Below, in pieces: positions 1-8,759 of a stretch of 64,000 nt of DNA. The number at the start of each line of letters is the position of its first letter. Position 1 is the stretch's first letter. A model generated the notes under the pieces. It saw nothing but the letters and a program-made list of their open reading frames with translations. It was not told where the DNA came from and did no database searches. Source of the DNA: an uncultured Muribaculaceae bacterium (GTDB lineage: Bacteria; Bacteroidota; Bacteroidia; Bacteroidales; Muribaculaceae); the NCBI GenBank assembly GCA_910579105.1, contig CAJTRT010000006.1, forward strand, positions 1 to 64,000, in the 5' to 3' direction. The position numbers and the translations under genes were made by a program.

Positions 1-119
1 CCCTCCTCTCTTCCCTCTCTGGTGTCCTCCCCCGCGGCCTGTCGGGTGCGGCGAGCTTCAGCGAGCCGTTCTCTTCTGCCGAGCTTCCCCCCGTCAAACC
101 AATCCCCCCCACAACAAAT

Positions 120-1007
120 ATGCGATTCGCCATCAACGGAAACAAGCGACAGGACGGCCACCTCGACCACATCGAGCGCCTGGTCAGCGCCTTCGTGGCC
201 GCCGACCACCAGGTTGTCATGGCGCGGCCGTTTCTCGACTATCTCGCCGGCCGCCTCGGCCCCCGGTTCGCCCTGGGTGTGATCCCGATGGAGCTGTCCG
301 AAAAGCCGCGGGCCGACATAGCCGTGAGCATCGGTGGCGACGGAGCCTTCCTCAAGACCGCCCGATGGGTGGCCGACGGAGGCGAGCCTGTCGCCGGAAT
401 CAACACCGGCCACCTGGGCTTCCTGTCGGCTTTCACCTTCGACCGCCCGGAGGAGATACGCTCCTGTCTGCTCGAAGGACGCTTCGACGTTGACCGGCGC
501 ACCCTCCTGGAAGTGTCATGGGATGCCGACCCCGTGGGCGGCACGCCGCGCCGGCAGTCGGTGACGGCCCTCAACGAGGTCGCGATAACGCGCGCCGACA
601 CCGCCTCGATGGTGCGCCTCCCGACCCGCGTCAACGGCTGCGAGTCTCTGACATATTCCGGCGACGGTCTCATAATCTCCACCCCCACCGGCTCGACGGC
701 CTACAACCTCTCCGTCGGGGGACCCATCCTCGACCCCTCGCTCGGGGGATTCGTGGTTTCGCCGGTCGCCGCCCACTCGCTCAACATCCGCCCCGTGGTA
801 TTCGGCGACACCGCGGTGATAGAGGTGCTGTGCGAGGGTAGGGCCCCGGCGCTCCGGCTGGCCGTCGACGGCAAGGCGGTCTCGATCCCGACAGGCACGC
901 GGGTGACGGTCCGAAAGGCCCCTTACACCCTCTCGATCGTGCAGAACCCCGGCCATTGCTTTTCCGACACACTCCTCAACAAGCTCGGCCTCGGAGGCCT
1001 GGTGTAG
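120..1007 (+). CDS. nadK: NAD kinase
   Basis: Phosphorylates NAD to NADP with ATP in the cytosol. The 295-residue protein has the family's usual length. Visible motifs are GGDGAF at residues 72-77 (diphosphate/ATP-binding loop), the following GINTGHLGFLS segment, NEVAITR and the GDGLIISTPTGSTAYNLS block that forms the NAD-binding domain. The ATG at 120 follows a short A/C-rich leader. The stop lies 4 bp before the next ORF, a metallopeptidase, so the two are probably co-transcribed. The assignment is firm from motif order and length. Confidence 0.97.
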   Translation: MRFAINGNKRQDGHLDHIERLVSAFVAADHQVVMARPFLDYLAGRLGPRFALGVIPMELSEKPRADIAVSIGGDGAFLKTARWVADGGEPVAGINTGHLGFLSAFTFDRPEEIRSCLLEGRFDVDRRTLLEVSWDADPVGGTPRRQSVTALNEVAITRADTASMVRLPTRVNGCESLTYSGDGLIISTPTGSTAYNLSVGGPILDPSLGGFVVSPVAAHSLNIRPVVFGDTAVIEVLCEGRAPALRLAVDGKAVSIPTGTRVTVRKAPYTLSIVQNPGHCFSDTLLNKLGLGGLV

Positions 1008-1011
1008 CGCC

Positions 1012-1719
1012 ATGGTTCTCGGGGAGCTGACACACGGAAGTCTCGGACGCGTGGTGGTCACCATGCGCCGCAACTCCTCCCGCGCCTCGGCCAGGTGGAG
1101 GGGCGGGGTGGTGCATCTCAACGTGCCCGCCGGAATACGCGGCTCGCGTATCGCCCCGATACTCGACGAACTCGCCCCGAGGCTCCTGGCGAGCCGCCCG
1201 GAGCTATCATACGCCGACGGGCAGGTGCTGTCGTTCCCGGGATTCTCTGTCGGGATACGGCGCCAGCGCCTCGCCCCCGGAAAGGTGCTCGGGAAGGCCG
1301 CCCTCCCCGTGTCGGCCGTGGGGGTGGGTGCGGAGCTGGACTTCGGCCTCGGCACCACCACGCTCGCCATAAGCGACATGCTGCTTAAAATCGCCAGAAA
1401 GGTGGCGCCCGGCGTGCTCCTCCCGGTAGCCAGGGAGTGCGCCGAAAGGGTGGGGGCGCGGCCCGCCGCCTGGGCCATCTCGACCGGCCACCGCGTGCTG
1501 GGCGTCTGCGACTCCCGCGGCACGGTCTCGCTAAGCTACATCCTGGTCCTCCTCCCGGCTGAGCTGCGCGAGTACGTCATCTGCCACGAGCTCGCCCACC
1601 TCTCCGAGCTGAACCATTCCCCCCGTTTCCACGCCCTGCTCGACCGCTACCTCGGAGGCCGCGAGGCTCTCCTCGCTTCGCGCCTGCGCCGTTACCGGTG
1701 GCCGGTGTACCGTCGATGA
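1012..1719 (+). CDS. YgjP/SprT-like zinc metallopeptidase (DUF45)
   Basis: A 235-residue cytosolic protein ending in a zincin motif: H192-E-L-A-H196 followed by SELNHSPRFHALLDRYL, in which the later His is the expected third zinc ligand. This layout (long N-terminal part, HExxH near the C-terminus, then NHSxxF) is that of the YgjP/DUF45 group. Family members are predicted metallopeptidases; substrates are mostly unknown. It starts 4 bp after nadK and probably shares its transcript. Confidence 0.88.
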   Translation: MVLGELTHGSLGRVVVTMRRNSSRASARWRGGVVHLNVPAGIRGSRIAPILDELAPRLLASRPELSYADGQVLSFPGFSVGIRRQRLAPGKVLGKAALPVSAVGVGAELDFGLGTTTLAISDMLLKIARKVAPGVLLPVARECAERVGARPAAWAISTGHRVLGVCDSRGTVSLSYILVLLPAELREYVICHELAHLSELNHSPRFHALLDRYLGGREALLASRLRRYRWPVYRR

Positions 1720-1791
1720 CGATTACAGACTGTGACAAGCCCGACACCGTGGTTTAATTACCGACACAATGCGAACACAATACGGTTACCG

Positions 1792-1824
1792 TTGGCCGTC
1801 GCTCCCGTTTCCGTTGTACTTTTG
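1792..1824 (+). promoter_or_regulatory. Bacteroidota-type promoter for the receiver gene
   Basis: TACTTTTG at 1817-1824 fits the TAnnTTTG -7 consensus. TTGG at 1792-1795 lies 21 bp upstream as the -33 element. The implied start site leaves a leader of roughly 140 nt before the ATG at 1969. Confidence 0.6.
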
Positions 1825-1831
1825 CCCCATC

Positions 1832-1953
1832 GAAACCCGATAGCCGGGCTCTCGCTCCAGAAACCAGTCAAATATCCAACAGAAACATCCGCGACTATCG
1901 GTTTCCAGAGACCGATGGACCGAAGCCGTAAGGCGGCTGCGGCGGCTTACGGC
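1832..1953 (+). promoter_or_regulatory. Structured 5' leader with alternative hairpins
   Basis: GAAACCCGATAG (1832-1843) can pair with CTATCGGTTTC (1894-1904). The second arm can instead pair locally, because ATCGGT (from 1896) is followed by ACCGAT. A separate perfect 10-bp inverted repeat, AAGCCGTAAG and CTTACGGCTT (about 1923-1955), lies just before the ATG at 1969. Mutually exclusive pairings ahead of a start codon are typical of attenuators or riboswitch-like leaders. The regulatory role is inference. Confidence 0.45.
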
Positions 1954-1968
1954 TTAAACGTAGAATCA

Positions 1969-2388
1969 ATGAGCACCAACGGAGCAAATTCCATCAGATA
2001 TTCCCAGGGAGAGGCCGCGAACGGCCGTATCCTGGTCGTTGATCCCGACCAGGCTGTCGTGGAGATGGTGCGCGCCCATTTCGCGAGAAACGGGTTCGCG
2101 GTTGATTCGTGTGATTCCAGCGACGTGCTCTACAACACCGAGCTTGACCAGTACCGCCTGCTTATAATTGACCTCGGGATCGACGACAACAACGGGCTGG
2201 GCGTCATAGCCCAGATCAAGCAGTCGGAATCGACGCTCGACATCCCCGTGATCGCCTGCTCAACCCGCATGTCACCCACGACCATCATCAACGCCCTGAA
2301 CAACGGCGCCGACGACTACCTCCTGAAACCATTCTCGCTCCGCGAGCTCATGGCCCGCGCCAACTCCCTCCTCCGCCGCTGGCGCTGA
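1969..2388 (+). CDS. Stand-alone response-regulator receiver protein
   Basis: Single CheY-like receiver domain, 139 residues, with no output domain. Acidic pocket residues D25 and D27 occur in ILVVDPD, the phosphoacceptor is D68 in LLIIDLG, the switch Ser/Thr is S98/T99 and the conserved Lys is K120 in LLKPFS. The ATG at 1969 is preferred over upstream in-frame starts because it follows a good promoter and the receiver fold begins about 20 residues later. No histidine kinase gene is adjacent, so its partner is encoded elsewhere. Such proteins usually relay phosphate or act through protein contacts. Confidence 0.88.
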   Translation: MSTNGANSIRYSQGEAANGRILVVDPDQAVVEMVRAHFARNGFAVDSCDSSDVLYNTELDQYRLLIIDLGIDDNNGLGVIAQIKQSESTLDIPVIACSTRMSPTTIINALNNGADDYLLKPFSLRELMARANSLLRRWR

Positions 2389-2437
2389 ACTTCCCCCCAT
2401 CCGATAATCCCCCTCCCCCTCCGCTCCCCGGCAGCCC

Positions 2438-2510
2438 GTAGGGACGCGGCGTGCCGCGTATACCCCCCTGATCGCGCAGCCTGTCGGGTGCGGCGAGCTT
2501 CAGCGAGCCG
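2438..2510. repeat. Repeat array: REP-like unit plus flavour-A unit
   Basis: A GTAG-foot REP-like palindrome at 2438-2462 is followed by a superfamily 2 unit (CTGTCGGGTGCGGCGAGC..., 2481-2510). The A unit supplies the stop codon of the minus-strand membrane protein, whose stop lies at 2500-2502. Confidence 0.85.
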
Positions 2511-4233
2511 TTGCCTTCTGTCGCGCCTTCCCCTTGATCTGGTGCGGGAAAGGATCGGTCTCCGCGAGCCGCGCCTCGGCTATCCCTCCCTCCGCTTTCG
2601 CCGCGGAGAGGAGGCCGTCGGTTATGACGTAGACCATGGGGGTCCCGTCGGGAAGCGCGAAGCGGAACGCGCGGTGGCGTTCGCGGGCCTCTCTGCCTGA
2701 GGCGAAAATGTAGTCGATCGTGAGCCACGCTTCCGAATAGCGCCCCGCCGTATAGCTGCGGCTGAACACTTCCGGCACGCTGTCGAGCAGCAGGTGCCCC
2801 TCGAACTCAACCATCCGGCAGCCGCCGGGAATACGTCGCCCCGTTCCGTCGCGGTAGCCCTTGATCGCGGAGGGAACAACCACATAGACCTTCCCGTCAG
2901 GCGCGTTGAGGTTCAGCGGCCCGTAGGATACGCTCAGGTTCCCACGGTCGTTGGCCAGCCGCGCCAGCGACAGTTTCGGCAGGTCGAGGGCGTGGAGGCG
3001 GTCGGCGTACGCGGTCCCGTCAGGGGAGGATCTGAGCGCGCGGAGCACCATCGCGTCATTTTCAGCCACCACCCTCTGCCAGCGGGCTATGTAGAGCGCC
3101 AGGGCGCAGGCCGCCGCGGTCAGCGCCGCGCCGCACGCGAGGTTCAGCCGTCGGGGAAGCCGCTCCGCAACCGGCCGCGCGTAGGCCATAACCAGCCCCA
3201 TCGCCGCGCATCCCGGCAGCCACCCCTGCCTCGCGTCCAGCCCGAACGGCAGGAACAGTCCCAGACTGAACACCCATATACCCCAGAGCAGCGCCTTACC
3301 CGCCCATCTGCCACCCGGCCCTTCCCCCTCCCGTAGGGACGCGGCGTGCCGCGTATAACCTACCCGCCATCCCCCTTCGTCGGGTGGAGCGAGCGTAAGC
3401 GAGCGGCTTCCCACCGCCGCGATCGGAACCAGCAGCGGCAGGAACACAGCCGGCGCGAGCAGCGCCATGCGCCGCAGGCTTTCCGCAAGCGAAACCCCTC
3501 CGATGGCCCCCGCGGCCCTGTCCCATTCCGACGGGGCGCTCACCGGGACCAAGGCTCCGCACAGAAGCGACAACCCCATGGCCCAAAGCGCCGGCGGCAG
3601 CCTGAACCGACGCGAGATGGCGTAGCATCCCGCCGCCCCGAGCAGGGGCAGGGCGAAGCCGTCGTGGTTCGCCCCCGCCAGGAATCCCGCGAGGCATGCC
3701 AAGGCGGTCTCCCAGCCTCCGCGGGGCCTCACCGCGGCGCGGCAGACCCCCAGGCAGAAGGCGAAGCACAGCGCCGACGACAGTATGTAGTTCAGCGCGT
3801 AGTCGAAAACCACCATGTTGTCGCGGAACGGCAGCAGGAAGAAGCCTCCGAGCGCCGCGGCACCGAAAAACAGGAGGTCGGCCCCGCGTGAACCGGCCTT
3901 TCCTCCCCTGGCCGTCAGCACTATGAACAGGTAGGTGGAGCTAAGGGAGAAGCCCCCGATGATTCCCCTTAGAAGGCCGTTGCCGTAGAGCGTGGCCAAA
4001 GGGGAGATGATGTTGGCCAGACGCCCGTTGTCTACCTCCCGCTGGCACAGGATGTAGTCCCATAATCCTTTGAGGCAGAAGCTGTCGCTCCCGCCGTTGA
4101 AGTAGCGCAGCATCTCCCGGAAAGCCGCGTCCTCCTTCATGACGGGAGCGCACGCCCATATGGCCGAGGCCGCCGCGGCGAAAGCCAGGGCGGCGCCCAG
4201 GAGCCATTTGTCTTTGGTCAGGTGGTCGCGCAT
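2500..4233 (-). CDS. Polytopic membrane protein, DUF6056/GT-C-like
   Basis: A 577-residue integral membrane protein with about ten hydrophobic segments and a C-terminal soluble part. The N-terminal pattern, a short loop after the first membrane segment with a later DNGRLANII, resembles Bacteroidota DUF6056 proteins, which look like GT-C glycosyltransferases or flippase-type proteins. I start it at the ATG at 4233 because the first membrane helix begins about 10 residues later; the open frame continues upstream without protein-like sequence. Two repeat units (3333-3407) lie in frame mid-protein, encoding YTRHAASL and SLTLAPPD peptides in a hydrophilic loop, and a third supplies the C-terminus. 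Catalytic function is not demonstrated. Confidence 0.7.
   Translation of the reverse strand: MRDHLTKDKWLLGAALAFAAAASAIWACAPVMKEDAAFREMLRYFNGGSDSFCLKGLWDYILCQREVDNGRLANIISPLATLYGNGLLRGIIGGFSLSSTYLFIVLTARGGKAGSRGADLLFFGAAALGGFFLLPFRDNMVVFDYALNYILSSALCFAFCLGVCRAAVRPRGGWETALACLAGFLAGANHDGFALPLLGAAGCYAISRRFRLPPALWAMGLSLLCGALVPVSAPSEWDRAAGAIGGVSLAESLRRMALLAPAVFLPLLVPIAAVGSRSLTLAPPDEGGWRVGYTRHAASLREGEGPGGRWAGKALLWGIWVFSLGLFLPFGLDARQGWLPGCAAMGLVMAYARPVAERLPRRLNLACGAALTAAACALALYIARWQRVVAENDAMVLRALRSSPDGTAYADRLHALDLPKLSLARLANDRGNLSVSYGPLNLNAPDGKVYVVVPSAIKGYRDGTGRRIPGGCRMVEFEGHLLLDSVPEVFSRSYTAGRYSEAWLTIDYIFASGREARERHRAFRFALPDGTPMVYVITDGLLSAAKAEGGIAEARLAETDPFPHQIKGKARQKATAR
3333..3407. repeat. REP-like plus flavour-E repeat inside a coding gene
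   Basis: The REP-like unit (3333-3357) and the GTCGGGTGGAGCGAGC unit (3379-3407) lie inside the minus-strand membrane-protein gene without breaking its frame. They add about 25 residues between two membrane segments. Confidence 0.85.
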
Positions 4234-4290
4234 ACGGCGCGAAAATAGCGATTTTATTCCGTCGGGCGCGCTTGTATGCCCGAAAATCAT

Positions 4291-4298
4291 TAATTTTG
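4291..4298 (+). promoter_or_regulatory. Candidate -7 element for the YfhO-like gene
   Basis: TAATTTTG matches TAnnTTTG 23 bp before the ATG at 4321. A TTG at 4272-4274 is only 16 bp upstream, shorter than usual, so only the -7 box is supported. Confidence 0.4.
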
Positions 4299-4320
4299 CG
4301 ATATAAACCTGCAATTCCTT

Positions 4321-7059
4321 ATGAAACAGAATATCAAAGAACGGCTTGCCGCCGTTCCCGCCTTGCTGCGCGAATCGTTCGGAAAACCCGCCGTGTGGGG
4401 GTTCCTTGTGTCTATGGCTGTCGCCGCGGTGCTCGCCATAGCGTTCTTCTATCCCGACGCCGCGATGGGAAACCAGCTGCGACAGCACGACATGCAGCAG
4501 GGAGCGGCCATCTCCCACGAGGTAAAGGCTTTCGCCGAGGCGAATGGTGGGGAGGAACCGCGCTGGACAAACGCCCTCTTCTCCGGCATGCCCACGTTCC
4601 AGATAACCCCGGCCTACCCCTCCGACTCCCTTTTCTCCTGGATAACGACGGCCTACGGGCTGGGGCTTCCGTCGCCGTCGAACCTGCTGTTCATGATGAT
4701 GTTCGGCTTCCTGATTCTCATGGCCTGCATGAGGGTGCGCTGGTACTACGGCCTCATTGGCGCGGTCGCCTGGTGTTTCTCGACCTATTTCATAATCATA
4801 ATAGGGGCAGGCCACATATGGAAGTTCGTCACCCTGGCATACATCCCCCCGACGATAGGCGGCATCATCCTCGCCTACCGCGGGCGCTATCTCGCCGGGT
4901 CGGCCATCGCGGCGCTCTTCGCGATGATGCAGATCCACAGCAACCATGTGCAGATGAGCTACTACTTCCTCTTCGTGGTGCTGGCTCTGGTTGTCGCCTT
5001 CCTCGCAAGCGCCGTCAGGGAGAAACGGACGCGCCGCTGGTGGACCGCGACAGGCGCGCTCGCCGCCGCTGCCCTCCTCGCCGTGGCCGCGAACCTGCCA
5101 AACCTCTACAACACCTATAAATACTCCAAGGAGAGTATGCGCGGCGCACACTCGGAGCTTGCCGCCGACCCTTCCGTGGCTTCCGCGAAAACCGACGGCC
5201 TTGACCGCGACTATATCACTCAGTACTCCTACGGCCGGGCGGAGACCTTCTCGCTCCTTATCCCCAACATCAAGGGTGGAGCTTCGGCCAGGCCCGTCGC
5301 CGGGCAGATGGCGCCCACTTCCGTCATGGACCTCCCAGGCGCGGAGGAGGCCGTCAGCCGGCTTGGCCTCAACGAGGCCGAGCGCCAGTATGTCGAGGGC
5401 TACGTCAGCCAGTACTTCGGCGAGCCGGAAGGCACGAACGGCCCTGTCTATGTCGGCGCAATCATATTCACGCTCTTCATCCTCGGATGTGTGATCGTCA
5501 AAGGCCCTGTCAAGTGGGCGCTCCTCGCCGCCACGCTGCTGTCGGTGCTCCTCGCCCTGGGGCGCAACCTGCAATGGTTCACCGACCTGTTCATCGACTA
5601 CGTTCCGATGTATTCCCGCTTCCGCACAGTAGAGAGCATACTGGTAATCGCGGAGTTCACCATACCGTTGCTCGCCATCCTCGCGTTGCAGAAGCTGCTG
5701 ACCACTCCGAAGGCGTTCACCCGGTACAAAACCGCCATCTACGCCTCCTTCGGCGCGACAGCCCTCTTCTGCCTCCTGGGCTGGCTTTTCCCACAGCTCT
5801 ACGGCCCCGCGATCAGCGAGGGTGACCAGCAGCTCTCCCAGATGATCGGCTACCAGCTCTCCCAGGGGGGCTATCCCGCCGAAGCGTTGGCGATGTTCTC
5901 CATCGACAACCCCGCGATCGCCGCAGTGGCCGAAAGCCTGCGCTACGGGCTGGTGAAGGCCGACTCGCTCCGCTCCCTCTTGTTCATCCTGCTCGCTTTC
6001 GGTGCCGTGATGCTCTGCCTGATACAGAAGGTGAGGCCCTGGATGGGAGTGACTATGCTCGCTCTACTCGTGGTGGCCGACCTCTACACCGTCAACAAGC
6101 GCTATCTCTCCCACGACAGCTTCTGCTCCCCGGAGCTTTCCGCCTCCGACCCGTTCCCCCTCTCGCGGAACGACCGGCAGATCCTGGCCGACACCGCCCA
6201 GAACTTCCGCGTGATGGATATTCCGGGCTTCTACCAGGCCGCGCCATCCTACTACCACAAGACCATCGGAGGCTACCACGCGGCGAAACTGACCCGTTAC
6301 CAGGACCTCATCGACCGCCATCTCGGCAACTTCGCCCGCGGCGCGGCCACCGAGGCCGACATGCGCGTGCTCGACATGCTCAACGCCCGCTATATAATAG
6401 CTCCCGACGGGCAGCTCGCCGTCAACGACCGCGCCCTTGGCAACGCCTGGTTCGTCGATTCCGTAATCTACGCCGCCACCCCCGACGAGGAGATGGCTCT
6501 CCTCTCCTCCATCGACCCCGCCACAACCGCCGTGGCCGACGCCCGCTTCCGCCCCCTGCTGCCCGCGAGGCTCCAGCCGGGCGAGGAATCCGACACCATC
6601 TACGAAACCACCTACGCTCCCGACCGCCTGACCTACGCCTACCGCTCCGCGCGGCCCCGCGTGGCCGTGTTCTCGGAGGTGTATTTCCCCTGGGGCTGGG
6701 AGGCCGAGGTTGATGGCAAACCGGTGGAACTGGCCCGCGTGAACTACCTCCTCCGCGCCCTGGCCCTCCCTGCCGGCGACCACCGGATCGAGATGCGCTT
6801 CGCCCCCCGTTCGGTGACCGCCACCGTCACCGCCGCCCGCGTCGCCGTCATCCTGATCTACCTCCTCGCCGCCCTCGCCCTCCTCTCCTGGCTCCTGCGC
6901 CCCTCCGGTTCCGGGAACCCCGCCAGTCCCGGGAACCCCGCCAGTCCCGGGAACCCCGCCAGTCCCCTTCCTCCAACCGACCCTATGAACCCCGCCAGTC
7001 CCCTTCCTCCTTTCGATTCCACCACCTCCTCCCGTAGGGACGCGGCGTGCCGCGTATAA
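4321..7059 (+). CDS. YfhO-family large membrane protein
   Basis: A 912-residue polytopic protein with one N-terminal membrane helix (about residues 27-47), a soluble stretch, a block of roughly ten helices and a final helix near 860-880. Length and layout match the bacterial YfhO family, GT-C-like proteins implicated in glycosylation of envelope polymers. The periplasmic C-terminal region contains FSEVYFPWGWEAEVDG, typical of YfhO proteins. The last about 50 residues are odd: a tandem NPASPG repeat from an 18-bp DNA repeat (about 6910-6965), then a REP-like unit whose reading gives RRDAACRV and the stop. The native end was probably near residue 862. It is divergent from the DUF6056-like gene. 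Confidence 0.85.
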   Translation: MKQNIKERLAAVPALLRESFGKPAVWGFLVSMAVAAVLAIAFFYPDAAMGNQLRQHDMQQGAAISHEVKAFAEANGGEEPRWTNALFSGMPTFQITPAYPSDSLFSWITTAYGLGLPSPSNLLFMMMFGFLILMACMRVRWYYGLIGAVAWCFSTYFIIIIGAGHIWKFVTLAYIPPTIGGIILAYRGRYLAGSAIAALFAMMQIHSNHVQMSYYFLFVVLALVVAFLASAVREKRTRRWWTATGALAAAALLAVAANLPNLYNTYKYSKESMRGAHSELAADPSVASAKTDGLDRDYITQYSYGRAETFSLLIPNIKGGASARPVAGQMAPTSVMDLPGAEEAVSRLGLNEAERQYVEGYVSQYFGEPEGTNGPVYVGAIIFTLFILGCVIVKGPVKWALLAATLLSVLLALGRNLQWFTDLFIDYVPMYSRFRTVESILVIAEFTIPLLAILALQKLLTTPKAFTRYKTAIYASFGATALFCLLGWLFPQLYGPAISEGDQQLSQMIGYQLSQGGYPAEALAMFSIDNPAIAAVAESLRYGLVKADSLRSLLFILLAFGAVMLCLIQKVRPWMGVTMLALLVVADLYTVNKRYLSHDSFCSPELSASDPFPLSRNDRQILADTAQNFRVMDIPGFYQAAPSYYHKTIGGYHAAKLTRYQDLIDRHLGNFARGAATEADMRVLDMLNARYIIAPDGQLAVNDRALGNAWFVDSVIYAATPDEEMALLSSIDPATTAVADARFRPLLPARLQPGEESDTIYETTYAPDRLTYAYRSARPRVAVFSEVYFPWGWEAEVDGKPVELARVNYLLRALALPAGDHRIEMRFAPRSVTATVTAARVAVILIYLLAALALLSWLLRPSGSGNPASPGNPASPGNPASPLPPTDPMNPASPLPPFDSTTSSRRDAACRV
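6908..7010 (+). repeat. Tandem 18-bp repeat in the 3' end of the yfhO-like gene
   Basis: Three tandem copies of an 18-bp unit containing GGGAACCCCGCCAGTCCC are followed by a looser fourth copy (GAACCCCGCCAGTCCCC). They encode repeated NPASP peptides after the last membrane helix. Confidence 0.85.
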
Positions 7060-7181
7060 ATTCAACCGCGCAGCCAGTAGGGTTGAGTGAGCGGCAACCT
7101 CTTCGTCGTGCGCGAGGCGGAAGCCGAGCGAGGAATCCAACCTCCGCGACAAGCTCCACCGTGGCGAGGCGTAGCCGAGCG
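7034..7181. repeat. Repeat array: REP-like, flavour C, flavour D
   Basis: A REP-like unit at 7034-7058 supplies the YfhO-like C-terminus and stop. A C unit (GTGCGCGAGGCGGAAGCC..., 7108-7134) and a D unit (CCACCGTGGCGAGGCG..., 7156-7181) follow. The next gene begins 7 bp after the array. Confidence 0.85.
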
Positions 7182-7187
7182 AAACCA

Positions 7188-7823
7188 ATGAACTATTTCC
7201 TCGAAGGCATCCTTTTCTGGCCCGGCAGGGCGCGTCACGCGCTCGGCTTCGGCCTCCATTCCCCATATGCTTTCTCGATGGTGACGGGGACGCTGCGCGG
7301 CACCGCTTCCGGCTACTACGCCTATGACGCCCTCCGCGGCATAGCCACCCGACATGGGCGCACGGAGTGCGAGGCGCGCTCTCTCTACCGCCTGCTCCTC
7401 CACCTCCGCTCCCTTTTCCCCGGAGCCGCGCTCTCCCTCGCCCCCTCCACCACCCGGTTCCTTTCCCCATCCTCCTTCCTCTCCGAAATCGCCTTCCTGG
7501 CTTTCCCACCTGAGGGAGCGCTCCCCTCTTTTCATACAATCGCCTCGGCTCCCGTAGCCGCTCCCCCCTCCGTCCTCCTGCTCGCGGACCGCTTCCAAGG
7601 ATCTCCCGAGAAGATGGCCGCCGAAGTCCGTGCCGCTCTCTCGGCCTCCCAGTCGGCCTTTCTGCTGTCTGGTATCAACCGCTCCCCGCAGGCGCGTATC
7701 CTCCGCCGCCTGCTGCTTGAAAACCCTCCCGAGGGGATGGTGTTCGACGGCTGGCACACCCTGCTGGCGGTGTCGCGCCGCGGCCTCCCGCGGCAGAAGT
7801 TTTCCGTGCTTTTCCCAAGATAA
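7188..7823 (+). CDS. Hypothetical protein with HSPYAF motif
   Basis: A 211-residue protein. The N-terminal ALGFGLHSPYAFSMV segment recalls Bacteroidota proteins with a (V/L)HSPF(A/V)F motif that are often annotated as SAM-dependent methyltransferases. Here I cannot see a clear glycine-rich SAM-binding motif, and the middle is rich in Ser, Pro and Ala, so activity is doubtful. The ATG at 7188 is chosen because it immediately follows the repeat array and begins the conserved segment. It sits 18 bp before xerD and may be co-transcribed with it. Confidence 0.6.
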   Translation: MNYFLEGILFWPGRARHALGFGLHSPYAFSMVTGTLRGTASGYYAYDALRGIATRHGRTECEARSLYRLLLHLRSLFPGAALSLAPSTTRFLSPSSFLSEIAFLAFPPEGALPSFHTIASAPVAAPPSVLLLADRFQGSPEKMAAEVRAALSASQSAFLLSGINRSPQARILRRLLLENPPEGMVFDGWHTLLAVSRRGLPRQKFSVLFPR

Positions 7824-7841
7824 GGCTGCTAAGTAACACTT

Positions 7842-8759
7842 ATGAGACCACTTCCCGAGTTATCGAAGCTGAGAGAATATTACGCGTCGTTCCTGAGGTT
7901 GCAGAAGGGCTTGTCGCGGCACACCGTCGAGGCCTACGGCTTCGACCTCGACAAGCTGCTGGACTACGCGGAGACGGAGGGCGTGGGCATCGCGGAAATA
8001 ACCTACGACCATTTGCAGAGCTTCCTGGCCGACCTACACGACCTTGGCATCTCCACGACCTCGCAGGCGCGGATCGTGTCGGGAATAAAGAGTTTCTTTC
8101 ATTTCCTGAAACTGGAAACCTTCATCGAGGAGGATCCGACGTTCCTGCTCCAGACACCGCGCAAGGGGCGCCGGCTCCCGGAGGTGCTTTCGGTTGAGGA
8201 GATCGACGCGATGATCGACTGCGTGAACCTGGAGGACCCGCTGGGGCGCCGCAACCGGGCGATGATCGAGACGCTCTACGGCTGCGGGCTCCGCGTCAGC
8301 GAGCTTGTCGACATGCAGCTGTCGCAGCTCTTCCTCGACGAAGGGTATATCCTCGTCAGGGGGAAGGGCGACAAGGAGAGGATCGTGCCGGTCTCGCCTC
8401 TTGCCGCGAGGCTCGTCACGGAATACATCGCCACCGACAGGGGCGATGTGGCACCGGCGCCTCCCGACAGGAACACGCTCTTCCTTAACAGGCGGGGGCG
8501 GCGGCTCACGCGGCAGATGGTGTTCATAATCATCCGCGACCTCGCGGCGCTCGCGGGAATACGCAAGCGGATATCTCCCCACACGCTCCGCCACTCTTTC
8601 GCGACGCACCTCCTTGAAGGTGGCGCCAACCTGAGAGCTATCCAGCAGATGCTCGGCCACGAGTCGATCGCCACGACCGAAATCTATCTCCACCTTGACA
8701 GCTCGACCCTGCGGGAGCAGATCCTCACTCACCATCCCCGGAATCTCAGGCCCCGTTAG
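7842..8759 (+). CDS. xerD: Site-specific tyrosine recombinase XerD
   Basis: A 305-residue recombinase that would resolve chromosome dimers at dif. An N-terminal SAM-like core-binding domain (about residues 8-95) precedes the catalytic domain. The catalytic set is complete: R151 in GCGLRVSEL, K175 in VRGKGDKER, H247 and R250 in HTLRHSFATHLLEGG, H273 in LGHES and nucleophile Y282 in TEIYLHL. The length and the HLLEGGANLRAIQQMLGH block are those of XerC/XerD rather than phage integrases, and no attachment site is visible beside it. XerC is the alternative name. Confidence 0.93.
   Translation: MRPLPELSKLREYYASFLRLQKGLSRHTVEAYGFDLDKLLDYAETEGVGIAEITYDHLQSFLADLHDLGISTTSQARIVSGIKSFFHFLKLETFIEEDPTFLLQTPRKGRRLPEVLSVEEIDAMIDCVNLEDPLGRRNRAMIETLYGCGLRVSELVDMQLSQLFLDEGYILVRGKGDKERIVPVSPLAARLVTEYIATDRGDVAPAPPDRNTLFLNRRGRRLTRQMVFIIIRDLAALAGIRKRISPHTLRHSFATHLLEGGANLRAIQQMLGHESIATTEIYLHLDSSTLREQILTHHPRNLRPR

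Noticed and set aside
516..1523. Long antisense open frame opposite nadK and the metallopeptidase
   Set aside because: A consequence of high GC. It overlaps two well-supported genes and lacks any recognisable domain or hydrophobic core pattern.
7842..8759. XerD as the integrase of a mobile element
   Set aside because: Its length and motifs match housekeeping Xer recombinases; no att-like direct repeats or cargo genes adjoin it.
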